From: Pycnococcus provasolii
Lineage: Eukaryota; Chlorophyta; Pseudoscourfieldiophyceae; Pseudoscourfieldiales
Direction: 5' to 3'
Length of the DNA stretch: 64,000 nt
Assembly (NCBI GenBank): GCA_049487715.1
Contig: CP150558.1
Coordinates: forward strand, 310,001-374,000
Below are positions 44,503 to 52,798 of the stretch, in pieces; position 1 is the stretch's first letter; every line of letters begins with the position of its first letter. Below the pieces are notes generated by a model, which saw only the letters and a list, made by a program, of their open reading frames with translations, had not been told where the DNA came from and searched no databases. The position numbers and the translations under genes are program-made.

Positions 44503-44801
44503 GTGTAGCTTAACCTTAATAGTAGTACTACTATGATTCCTTTTTCCCTTCAACATTGTGTGTACACCGTAGTCCGTAGTCCTGCTGGCCTGGCAGTCCT
44601 ACTACAGGTTGGCGCAAACAAAGGTCGGCTAGCTAGATGAGCTTGCCGCTACACTAGCTAGCTAGCTAGTAGTGTAGGTTAAGAAGACCCCGCATGTATG
44701 TACATACTATCATGTAATAAGCTGAATACTGTACATACGTACTTGTTGAAGTGTAGTAGTATAAGTAGTAATTGACTGTGTAAGACAGAGCAGAAATCAC
44801 C
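44503..44801. other. Intergenic AT-rich region
   Basis: Between the polycystin stop and the minus-strand HTH frame. Contains GCTAGCTAGCTAG-type and GTAGTA simple repeats. No gene was seen. Confidence 0.4.
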
Positions 44802-45116
44802 TTACGTGCGGTCCAGAAATCGGTAGTACCATCCCTCTGTTGGTATTTGATTTTTGAATAGAAGAGCGGCTGGCGTGTCCTTGATGAGCACTTCTGCCCA
44901 TGCCATTATGTGCCACTTTGCCACAGGTAGCTTCAATGCGCGCCACAACTTGATGACGTCGACGAGCTTGTCCTCCACCTCCCTTGACAGTGCAGGTATT
45001 GCCTTCGCAGGCGGCGACAGTCCTGCGTTTTCTCGCGCACCATGAGAAAGTCGTTGGTGGCTGTGGCCTTTCACGCCCTTTCCACGCAGCAGTTTTTCAG
45101 CTTGTCGTGATGACAT
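44802..45116 (-). CDS. CENP-B/Tc5-type HTH fragment, transposase-like
   Basis: 104 residues from ATG 45116; the frame stays open upstream to about 45260 without an ATG. The second half, VEDKLVDVIKLWRALKLPVA, then KWHIMAWAEVLIKDTPAALL, and finally EGWYYRFLDRT, matches the layout of the CENP-B-type helix-turn-helix DNA-binding domain of Tc5/pogo-like transposases (E..LV..I, P, A..l, W...FL.R). The frame stops right after this domain at AC|GTAAGG, which is also a good splice donor, so either a further exon exists or the gene is truncated. No DDE catalytic domain was found nearby. It would bind DNA. It is divergent from the next gene across about 180 bp. Confidence 0.45.
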   Translation of the reverse strand: MSSRQAEKLLRGKGVKGHSHQRLSHGARENAGLSPPAKAIPALSREVEDKLVDVIKLWRALKLPVAKWHIMAWAEVLIKDTPAALLFKNQIPTEGWYYRFLDRT

Positions 45117-45291
45117 CGTCGTGTCTTTGATAGCAACCGTCGCCCTTTTGTAGCCTTCCTTCCGCGCGGAATGTGGAGTAAGTTGAGACAAACCGTCGAA
45201 CACTCCATCTCCACCGGCGCCAGCGCCGGCGGTAGCAGCACCAGCAGCATCCGCGAGTTGTTAACTTGTTGGAGTGCACTGCCAGCGCGAC

Positions 45292-45849
45292 ATGACAACG
45301 ATGGCGGTCGAAGACAAGCTACGAACGTACTTGCGCGAAGAACAGGTGGATATGAAGGATATGAAGTACAGCGTGTATAGAACTGCCGAAGTATATCGTG
45401 GTGTGGACGACGAAGGCGGGAATGCCGAGGTGGTGCAGTTTGTGAGAGCAACAGAATCTTTTCGCGGGGAAGAACGAAGGGATTTCTGCGTCGTGAAGGG
45501 GTACGCAAGAACAGGAAGATGGGCAGGCAGAGAAACGGAATGGCACGCAAAGGCACTAGTGTTCTTGACAGCGAGTGGTTACCAGAAGGGGAATTTCGAA
45601 AAGCGAGTGACGTTTGACATGGTGTATGTGAGGTGGCTCAGGAAGGTATCCGACGAGTGGTTCAACAAGCTAGGTGATGACAAGCAAGAAGTCATGAAAC
45701 ACTTCAAAGGGGCAACATTCACGTTTATGACTGGGGAAGAGGCATACGATGTGATTACAACACAGGCACTCGAGAAGAGGGCTCCGTTGGAGAATGTGAA
45801 CAAAGATGGGCAAGGAGTATTTGTGGATAACGAGTACGTGGAAATGTAA
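45292..45849 (+). CDS. Hypothetical protein, possibly mobile-element derived
   Basis: 185 residues from ATG 45292. No clear family. The central part, RRDFCVVKGYARTGRWAGRE, then TEWHAKALVFLTA and FDMVYVRWLRKV, resembles the domain in KDZ-type transposon proteins and related algal proteins in which an aromatic-rich segment (w-x-A-k-l-l-x-F) is followed by Y-x-L-V-R-W. This is weak. There is no signal peptide and no membrane helix. It is divergently arranged with the HTH fragment, as paired genes of a transposon might be. The composition is normal for a coding region, and the ATG is in good context (GACATGACA). Confidence 0.4.
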   Translation: MTTMAVEDKLRTYLREEQVDMKDMKYSVYRTAEVYRGVDDEGGNAEVVQFVRATESFRGEERRDFCVVKGYARTGRWAGRETEWHAKALVFLTASGYQKGNFEKRVTFDMVYVRWLRKVSDEWFNKLGDDKQEVMKHFKGATFTFMTGEEAYDVITTQALEKRAPLENVNKDGQGVFVDNEYVEM

Positions 45850-45881
45850 GAAGGTGGCGTGTAACACCAGTTGGGCAACCA

Positions 45882-46126
45882 ACCCCCCCCCCCCCCCCCG
45901 CTCCGACCCCTCCGGAGGCCTCAGGAGGCCTCAAGACCCCTCCGGACCCCTCCGGAGGCCTCAGGAGGCCTCAGACCCCTCAGACCCCTCCGGAGGCCTC
46001 CGGAGGCCTCCGGAGGCCTCAGACCCCTCTGGAGGCCTCAGGAGGCCTCAGGAGGCCTCGCCAAAAGCGCGGCCTCCTGAGGCCTCCGGAGGGGTCTGAG
46101 GCCTCCGGAGGCCTCCGGAGGCCGCT
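45882..46126. repeat. Poly-C run and GGAGGCCTC / CCTCCGGAGG array
   Basis: About 18 C residues are followed by about 225 bp built from GGAGGCCTC, CCTCCGGAGG and GACCCCTC units. Many units are self-complementary, so the strand can fold on itself extensively; the part after 46060 partly reverses the earlier part. Non-coding low complexity. Confidence 0.85.
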
Positions 46127-46401
46127 GTCCAAGAAGTAGACGCAGTACGTATTAGCGCCACTGCCACAGCTATGCATCGCTGTCTCTTCGTCGGGGCCAC
46201 CCCATCCTCCAGCGGTTCACTCTGCGTCGTCGACATTCTAAAAAATGTACGGGAGAATTTCGCTAAATTTGACGAGTCGCTCGAACTGAGCAGGCCTCAG
46301 GGTGCAGACACGGTGAGTTTGGGCGCGTTCAACCCGGTAATATTTCAAGTTGGGTGGTAGTTAAAAGCACCAAAACAACTCCAAAGGAGTCGGGAATAGT
46401 G

Positions 46402-46569
46402 CTATCAGTTTTGGTCAAGAAATACTCCCTTTTACACGGTACTTTTGGTCGTGCGGCGCCACTTTTTGTTGTTTTCAGAGTGAGGGAGGGGCAGGGAGAA
46501 CGACCCGAGGGGTCCCGACCCTTTCCCTCTCTCGAAACCTCCCCGTCACGCGATTAGACCTCCCCGTCA
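46402..46569 (+). repeat. 168-bp direct repeat, left copy
   Basis: Apparently identical to 46939-47106. Begins CTATCAGTTTTGGTC and ends CTCCCCGTCA. The 705-bp unit (repeat, 369-bp middle, repeat) is compatible in size with a TRIM (miniature LTR retrotransposon), but TG..CA ends and a primer-binding site were not clear. Confidence 0.85.
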
Positions 46570-46938
46570 TAACTGCTGCGAAACCCTAGAAAGCACTAGG
46601 GTTTTCCCTTTTTTCTGTATCGCCTGTGGCGGCTCGCCGTGCGTCGCTGTGACGGTTGTTTTTTGCTAGTGCAGTACTCCAATATACCTTCCAAGCGTGT
46701 GTAGGCTCGGCAGGGCTTTTTGGTAGCTTAGTCACCACTCTGTGCAAAGCAATTGAGGATTTTTTGTCGGTTATACCACCTTTCTGGTCGGGAGAAACTG
46801 TCTGATCTATTTCAGTGATCAGTGAAGGTTCTCTTCCAGGGTATGTGTTTTTGCACAGTATTTCGTGCAGAAGGTCTTTCTTTATTCCAAGTATTACAGT
46901 ATACGGTTGCTATAGCAAGCGCTAATGAGGCTCATAAC

Positions 46939-47106
46939 CTATCAGTTTTGGTCAAGAAATACTCCCTTTTACACGGTACTTTTGGTCGTGCGGCGCCACT
47001 TTTTGTTGTTTTCAGAGTGAGGGAGGGGCAGGGAGAACGACCCGAGGGGTCCCGACCCTTTCCCTCTCTCGAAACCTCCCCGTCACGCGATTAGACCTCC
47101 CCGTCA
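46939..47106 (+). repeat. 168-bp direct repeat, right copy
   Basis: Second copy, 537 bp downstream of the first. No substitutions were noticed, suggesting a recent event. Confidence 0.85.
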
Positions 47107-47521
47107 CGCGATCAGGACTCCCCCCTGCTTCCTACTCTTATCTTCTCGATTTCTCTTCCAAGATGTATCCCGTGTCGACACCTGAGCTTTCGGTTTATTT
47201 GCCTCCATGCTGCTCAGCTCAACAGTGCAGTAGGGGATATTCCCAATGTACGGGAGTGGTCCATTATCTCGGGGGTGGTCCATACGCGATAGTAAGGGGT
47301 AGTGGGCTTCGAGGCACTAGGGGCTAGCTAGGGGATATAGACTATATATTTTAGGAATTTAGGGGCTTGGTTGGCGAAATCATAACGCTAAACTAGTCTA
47401 TATTGCCAAATACGGATATATAATTATACCCCAGGGTGTACCAGAGGGGTGTACCTGTCCGGTCGCCTTTTGTTGTGTTCATTCTCATTCCCACGCCTCC
47501 TCGAGGGGTGGTTTGTTTGTC
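47107..47521. other. Intergenic region upstream of PEX19
   Basis: About 400 bp, AT-richer around 47330-47430; no gene or recognised repeat. It presumably carries the PEX19 promoter. Confidence 0.4.
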
Positions 47522-48537
47522 ATGGCGTCCTCCTCCTCCTCCTCGTTGTCGTTGGCGGAGGACACTAGTGTTAACATTAATCGACACATTGCTGGACAGC
47601 GCGCTGGACACGTTTTCAGCTGTGGAAGAAGAAGAAGAAGCTCCTGTTGGCGTGAGTGGGGGCGGACTCACTGTTAAAAAATCAGCAGCTCAAAAGTCCC
47701 CCTCGTTCGACCCGCTTGCACCCTCATCCTCGTCTTTGAAGAAAAAGTCGCACCCAATATAATGCCGCCGCCGGCACCCCCTTCGCTCCCTCGGGGGGAC
47801 CCTCGGTGGCACCCGTGCCAGAAGGTGCTGGCATGGATGCCGCGATGATCGCGGATATGACGGAAAACATGGCAAAACTGCTCGCGGACCTCGCACACGC
47901 AGAGTCGGAAACGAGATCAGCAGGAGATGAAGAAGCTCACGAAGCTCACGTTTCTGACGACATTCAAAAAACGCTGCAGGCACTGAGAGAACAGGGGGAG
48001 GCGTTACTTGCCTCAGAAAACGCCCAAACCTCGGAAAACGCCCCAACCTCCGCCGCAGGTGAGGCTTCCACCGAGGCGCTCAGCGACGAAATCTACGCGC
48101 AGCTGCAGCAGCAGTTTCGTGGACTCGACGAGACGGGCGACGTGCAAACGCTCGTCGACGGCATGCTGCAAAGCTTACTGAGCCGCGATGTCCTGCACGG
48201 CCCAATGCGCGAGCTCAAGGAGGCATATCCCACGTATCTAGAGGAGAACAAACATACCATCAGCCACTCGGACCGAACGAGGTACGAGCAGCAGTACGAA
48301 CACATCTGCGCGCTTGTGGATGTGTACGAACAAGAGGGGGAAGAGGATTTTTCGGCCGTCGTTGACCTTCTGCAGAAAATGCAGGCGTGTGGAAACCCAC
48401 CACCGGAACTCGTGTCGAAGATGGCGCCGGGTGTCAGCTTCGACGAGAGTGGGTCGCCGGCATTCCCACAACCTGGCGCCGGCGGACTCGAGGCTCTCAT
48501 GAGCGGTGGTGGGCAAGAAGCGTGCACCATCATGTAA
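47522..48537 (+). CDS. PEX19: Peroxin-19, apparently with two frame changes near the N-terminus
   Basis: The C-terminal two-thirds (frame of 47764-48537) is typical PEX19: LLSRDVLHGPMRELKEAYPT, YLEENKHTISHSDRTRYEQQ, then DLLQKMQACGNPPPELVSKM, and it ends in the farnesylation box CTIM. PEX19 is the cytosolic receptor and chaperone for peroxisomal membrane proteins. The conserved N-terminal PEX3-binding helix is also present (LIDTLLDSALDTFS, about 47574-47616) but in a different frame, and the best start, MASSSSSSSLSLAEDT from ATG 47522, is in a third frame. The changes are near 47560-47580 and at ATA-TAA-T about 47757-47763, each equivalent to +1. There is no room for introns. This may be assembly error, a pseudogene or frameshifting. 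Confidence 0.75.
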
Positions 48538-48644
48538 CTCTAAAAAGATCGCTCTTTCAAATAATATTTACGTTACTTGTCGTTGTGCGTGTCGTGTAAT
48601 ACAGTAGTAGTGCATAGACTAGTTCTTACAAAAGGTCTCTGCCT

Positions 48645-49550
48645 TTATACATTTACAATCACTAAACCGAACAGGTGTTTCGGAATCGACGCTTCGTAAC
48701 AAGCCGGCGCGCCAACAACCCACTCCGTTACGCAAGCCTGCTTGAATCGTTCGAGCTGGTGCGCCTGAAAGAAACGCGCGTGGTCACCCACCTCACCCTT
48801 ACGCAAGAAGCTGTACCCCTCCTTCCACTCAACGCTTACGGGTTGGTAAAGACGTGCCTTCTCTCGCATGCCGGCAAACGTGAGGGCGTCAACGCAGTTT
48901 GTGGGAAGAGTCGGTACGCCGATATGCGTGGCAATACGCGCAACGGCACTTGCGAGATCCTCGAGCATTTCTGAGTAGTGAACGACCAGAACGCGCTCGT
49001 CACTTTGTGCGCCGTCAGCCCAGTTGGTGAGGTGAGAAAACCACTTCCCGTATGGAAGTCTGCCGTCAATCCAGTCGTCAAAAAAGGCGTCAAAGCCCGC
49101 GTCGTACGTCCCTGCGTCGCCCTTCTGGTTGGAGAGGTGATGATAGAAGGACGTGCACACGTCACGTCCATCGCGAACCACGTAGATGTATCTCGCGTCA
49201 CTTCTGCCTTTCGGCAAGGTGTCGTACAGCATGTGCGTATTGAAGACGCGACGCCCTATCGCGGCGTGCGCCTCTTTTGTCCTTGACGTTCCCACGAAGT
49301 GCGAGGTGTCCCAGTGCGGGTCGATGTCGAGGAACGGTGCGACGTCGCTGATATGCGAGTAGGGGAGGGCAGATGCGCCAGAAGAGTCACCTTGCTGGAG
49401 CAGGAGGGCTGCGACGATGGCCTGTGTCCATGTTGTTCCTGACTTGGGGTACGACGCGATGAACACGTCGTTTGGCGCGAGCGGCATGGCTCGTATCGCC
49501 GCGATCGTGCTAGGTGAGGTGACGGGGAGGTACGTCATTGTGGTGTCCAT
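48645..49550 (-). CDS. Cytosolic-type sulfotransferase
   Basis: 301 residues from ATG 49550 (an upstream in-frame GTG was not used). The PAPS 5'-phosphosulfate loop is YPKSGTTW (34-41), the catalytic His is probably His106 in FNTHML, the 3'-phosphate motif is YVVRDGRDVCTSFYHH (123-138), and the C-terminal RKGEVGDH corresponds to the RKGxxGDW motif with the last residue changed. It transfers sulfate from PAPS to a hydroxyl or amine of a small molecule; the acceptor is unknown. There is no signal peptide, so it is cytosolic. Single-exon, convergent with PEX19 with about 100 bp between stops. Confidence 0.85.
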   Translation of the reverse strand: MDTTMTYLPVTSPSTIAAIRAMPLAPNDVFIASYPKSGTTWTQAIVAALLLQQGDSSGASALPYSHISDVAPFLDIDPHWDTSHFVGTSRTKEAHAAIGRRVFNTHMLYDTLPKGRSDARYIYVVRDGRDVCTSFYHHLSNQKGDAGTYDAGFDAFFDDWIDGRLPYGKWFSHLTNWADGAQSDERVLVVHYSEMLEDLASAVARIATHIGVPTLPTNCVDALTFAGMREKARLYQPVSVEWKEGYSFLRKGEVGDHARFFQAHQLERFKQACVTEWVVGAPACYEASIPKHLFGLVIVNV

Positions 49551-49758
49551 GGCGGTCGGGGGAACGATGAAGCCCAAACTCACGACGCCCCCCTCCCTCC
49601 CCCCCCCCTCCCCCCTGGGCCTTGGGCCTTGGGCGTGACAAGCGCAATAATGCTCAATAAAATGGCGCCGAGAAAGGCCTTGGGCCTTGCACGCGCCGAG
49701 GCTTTGTTGGTAGGTTTCGATAGATCATATAAAGATACAGTAGGAGTCGTCGTAGATG

Positions 49759-50394
49759 TTACACGTTCGTTTCACCAGCGCCGTCCGGGTACGCCTGCAG
49801 CAATAACGCAATCACGTCAGCACCGCACGCGTCGTTATCCGCCGCCAACTGCAAAGGTAAACGGCCGTTGTTCGTACGGACTTGTGCACCCCCTGGATAA
49901 GCGCTAAGCAACGTTGCGATCACTTCAACGTCAGCATTGACATCCGCCGCCGCCCAGTGCAGAGGCAAATTGCCATAGTTGTCTTCCACCTGTGCGCCAC
50001 TCGGATACGCAACCAAGAGCTTGACAATTACATCAGCAGGTGCCTTGCCGCGTGCTGCTAAGTGAAGCGGTAAAGAGCCATCCACGTTCGTCTCCATCGC
50101 GCCAGCTGGGTAAGCCTCGAGCAGCTTGCCAACGACGTCGCCCTGAGGATTTCTCTTCGCCGCTGCATAGTGCAGGGGCAAGTTCCCCTCCTCGGACTTG
50201 TATTGCGCGCCTTCGCGAAACACGAGCAGTCTTTCAACGACGTCTTCAGGGGCGTTCTTGAACGTTGCCCAGTGCAGAGGTAAGAGGTCAAGGTGGTGTT
50301 TCACCGCGGTTTCGTGTGGGTGACTTACAACGTGCCGTCTCACTTCGTCCCACTTTGCTTCGAAGCAGTACGCGTGCAAGTCTGTCCATGTCAT
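49759..50394 (-). CDS. Ankyrin-repeat protein
   Basis: 211 residues from ATG 50394. After a short N-terminal helix (TDLHAYCFEAKWDEVRRHV) there are five repeats with the core LPLHxAxxxxxxxxVVxxLL: LPLHWATFKNAPEDVVERLL, LPLHYAAAKRNPQGDVVGKL, LPLHLAARGKAPADVIVKLL, LPLHWAAADVNADVEVIATL and LPLQLAADNDACGADVIALL. Each ends in AYP.GA, the form of ankyrin repeat greatly expanded in algae and oomycetes. It probably serves as a protein-interaction scaffold; no catalytic domain is attached. The stop follows directly after the last repeat, so the gene may be short by nature. Single-exon. Confidence 0.8.
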   Translation of the reverse strand: MTWTDLHAYCFEAKWDEVRRHVVSHPHETAVKHHLDLLPLHWATFKNAPEDVVERLLVFREGAQYKSEEGNLPLHYAAAKRNPQGDVVGKLLEAYPAGAMETNVDGSLPLHLAARGKAPADVIVKLLVAYPSGAQVEDNYGNLPLHWAAADVNADVEVIATLLSAYPGGAQVRTNNGRLPLQLAADNDACGADVIALLLQAYPDGAGETNV

Positions 50395-50864
50395 AGCTGG
50401 ACAGACACTCCCTCCCTGTCAGCCTGTGCGCGACAAAAGCCACGTGTCCCACGGTGAGCGGGAGCGCTCGCCGTGGGCTCGCTCACCGTAGGAGACCTCT
50501 AATTTCCCGAAGAGGATGCCAGCTCCAGCCAGCTACAACTGCTGTAGGATATTCCAACCAAGAAATAAGAAACACGCAAGAATGAATGGTGGCGCAAGAC
50601 AAGAAGGATGGATGACAAGAAGGATGGCAAGGCGGAGCGAGCGAGCGAGGGGAAGACACAGAAGGACACAGAAGACGAGCCTCGCGCAGGAAACTAAAAC
50701 ACAAAACCAGAAAACAGGCTGGTGGATCCATGGAGTAAAATACGCCTTAGACTATCGTAGGGTGGTATTCTTATCTCGAGAGCGTGATCATCAGGCCTAT
50801 TAATAGTTCGTAAGGTACAATTCTCGCGTGATCATCAGGCCGGGGAACCCCTCTGCCTATCGTG
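50395..50864. other. Intergenic region, nothing recognised
   Basis: About 470 bp between the ankyrin gene and a hypothetical frame. Purine-rich stretches and a repeated gcgtgatcatcaggcc-like segment (about 50783-50798 and 50828-50842) are the only notable points. Confidence 0.35.
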
Positions 50865-51359
50865 ATGAAGACACTGCACCACCACAAGGCAGGCACACGC
50901 AGGACCCCAAATAAGAAGTCGTCTTTGCAAAAAGTCGCCGCAAAGAAGACAAAGACCGGGGCGAAGAGCGGCAGCGAGAAGAACGGCGTTGCGGCCGCGT
51001 CATCAGGCGTGGCGGCCATCCCCATCACCGCGACTGATGATGTGCGGGAAAACATTCTACAAAGAATTCTGAAGTCTCGAAGAATTCATCGGGAGCAATA
51101 CCACGTAAAATTACCACCCTACCACGGTATCATAGCAGTTATTAGCACATCATCCCACCCAGGTGGGGGCGTTCCTCATCAGCTAAGTAGCTTCGGGACG
51201 GGTGCCCTAACCTTTGGGCAGTCACACGGCTTTGGGTCCCCCAGTCAATCGAGTGAATCGACTTTGTCCCGACCTAAACTCAGGACTTGCTTCAGGAGTT
51301 CGGGACCCGTTCCTCTGAGACCCGAAAACACCAGTCTCTGCACCCAGTTCCACTTCTAA
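50865..51359 (+). CDS. Doubtful basic hypothetical protein
   Basis: 164 residues from ATG 50865. The first 60 residues are Lys/Ala/Gly-rich (NKKSSLQKVAAKKTKTGAKS), like a histone-tail or nucleolar segment, and TDDVRENILQRILKSRRIHR could be a helix. The remaining 80 residues look like translated non-coding sequence. No family was recognised. It lies upstream of the prolyl hydroxylase gene on the same strand. It may be a real short gene with a spliced 3' end or simply a chance frame. Confidence 0.25.
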   Translation: MKTLHHHKAGTRRTPNKKSSLQKVAAKKTKTGAKSGSEKNGVAAASSGVAAIPITATDDVRENILQRILKSRRIHREQYHVKLPPYHGIIAVISTSSHPGGGVPHQLSSFGTGALTFGQSHGFGSPSQSSESTLSRPKLRTCFRSSGPVPLRPENTSLCTQFHF

Positions 51360-51513
51360 TGAAGAATTTCCCTCCCTCGCACCACCTCTCTCGGCCTGTC
51401 GGCTCTCGCCTCACCTTCCCGGTAAGTAAGTTAAGGGCGGTCGGTTTCCAGCGATCTCCCCTCCGCGCTCGCATCATTCATTCATTCTTGGTTTCTTTCT
51501 TTTTTGTAAGCTA

Positions 51514-51571
51514 TCACATCACGTCACATCACATCACATCACATCACATCACATCACATCACATCACATCA
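51514..51571 (+). repeat. (ACATC)n pentanucleotide repeat
   Basis: About eleven units, one interrupted (ACGTC), ending about 20 bp before the prolyl hydroxylase start codon, so it lies in its 5' UTR or core promoter. Confidence 0.9.
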
Positions 51572-51593
51572 AAGAGGTGTCTTGCAACTCACG

Positions 51594-52601
51594 ATGCCTT
51601 GCACAAATACTTGTCCTGGTCATCCTGGTCGTTTCACTCGTTATGCACCTCTTTCTTTCTTGCTCCTCCTCATCTTTCTTTCTTTCATGGTCGAAAACAC
51701 AACGGCACTCTCCATCCTGCGTGGTGGTGGTAACAACGCAGCCAGCAACTCGGAGACGATGGGCGTGGGGGTGACAATACCTTACGGTGACGGGAAAAAG
51801 CGTGTCGTGGGAAACTCGAGGCCGGCCAATATCGAAGTGCTGTCGTGGCAGCCGCGTGCGTTCCTCTTTCGCAACTTCCTGTCAGACGAAGAGTGCGACC
51901 ACTTCGTCGAGCGTGCCAGGCCGACGATGACCAAGAGCACGGTCGTCGACAACAAAACGGGAGGAAGCGTCGCAAGTCAGATACGAACGAGCTCGGGCAC
52001 ATTCTTCGAGAAGTGCGCGGACGACGTCGTCTGCGGCGTCGAGCAGCGCATCGCTGACGTCAGCATGGTCCCAATGAACAACGGAGAGGGCCTGCAGATC
52101 CTTCAGTACGAGCAGGGTCAGAAGTACGAGCCACACTACGACTTTTTCCACGACCAGTTCAACAAGTCGCCGGCGAACGGCGGCCAGCGTATTGCCACTA
52201 TGCTCATGTATCTCAGCGATGTCGAGGAGGGTGGTCACACGGTCTTTCCGAACTCGGCGCAGAAGCCGCCCGCGGACGCGCCCGGGCTGAACGAATGTAC
52301 GAAACGAGGCCTTCACGTCAAGCCGCGCAAGGGTGACGCTCTGCTCTTCTACAGCCTCACCGCCGACGGCGAGGAGGACAGGACGAGCCTGCACGGCGCG
52401 TGTCCCGTGGTAAAGGGCGTTAAGTGGTCCGCCACCAAGTGGATGCACGTCGGCGCGTTTGGCGTGGGCAACGCGCGGCGGAAAGCGTGCGTGAACAGCA
52501 ACTCGCAGTGCGTCGCATGGGCGGCGCAGGGCGAGTGCGAGAAGAACCCGATGTACATGAAGGACGAGTGCGGGCCGGCGTGCAAGGCGTGCACTGCGTG
52601 A
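51594..52601 (+). CDS. Prolyl 4-hydroxylase with C-terminal ShKT domain
   Basis: 335 residues from ATG 51594. A signal anchor lies at about 19-37 (PLSFLLLLIFLSFMV). The catalytic 2OG-Fe(II) domain (about 85-290) shows the iron ligands His181 and Asp183 in EPHYDFF, the distal His267 in SLHGACPV and the 2-oxoglutarate Lys at 274 or 277. The Cys-rich tail CVNSNSQCVAWAAQGECEKN to CGPACKAC (299-333) is a ShKT domain, a combination typical of plant and green-algal P4Hs. It hydroxylates prolines of secretory proteins in the ER/Golgi, and candidate substrates in this window are the three proline-rich surface proteins. All active-site residues are present. Single-exon. Confidence 0.9.
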   Translation: MPCTNTCPGHPGRFTRYAPLSFLLLLIFLSFMVENTTALSILRGGGNNAASNSETMGVGVTIPYGDGKKRVVGNSRPANIEVLSWQPRAFLFRNFLSDEECDHFVERARPTMTKSTVVDNKTGGSVASQIRTSSGTFFEKCADDVVCGVEQRIADVSMVPMNNGEGLQILQYEQGQKYEPHYDFFHDQFNKSPANGGQRIATMLMYLSDVEEGGHTVFPNSAQKPPADAPGLNECTKRGLHVKPRKGDALLFYSLTADGEEDRTSLHGACPVVKGVKWSATKWMHVGAFGVGNARRKACVNSNSQCVAWAAQGECEKNPMYMKDECGPACKACTA

Positions 52602-52798
52602 GCCATATACCTGTAGTGGTATGGCGCCATCCATCGCAGGCTCACGTTGTGAAACCCCGATTCAAAACGTCGCGTCGAATAACCCCCATTCCTATTCCGA
52701 TCCCCAGCCCCAGCCGTTTTTTCCCTCCCACGTCCCGTGCCCTCCCATTCCACGACCACTCCCGGTGCCACGCGTGCCGTGGCTGCCACTTGCGCTTC

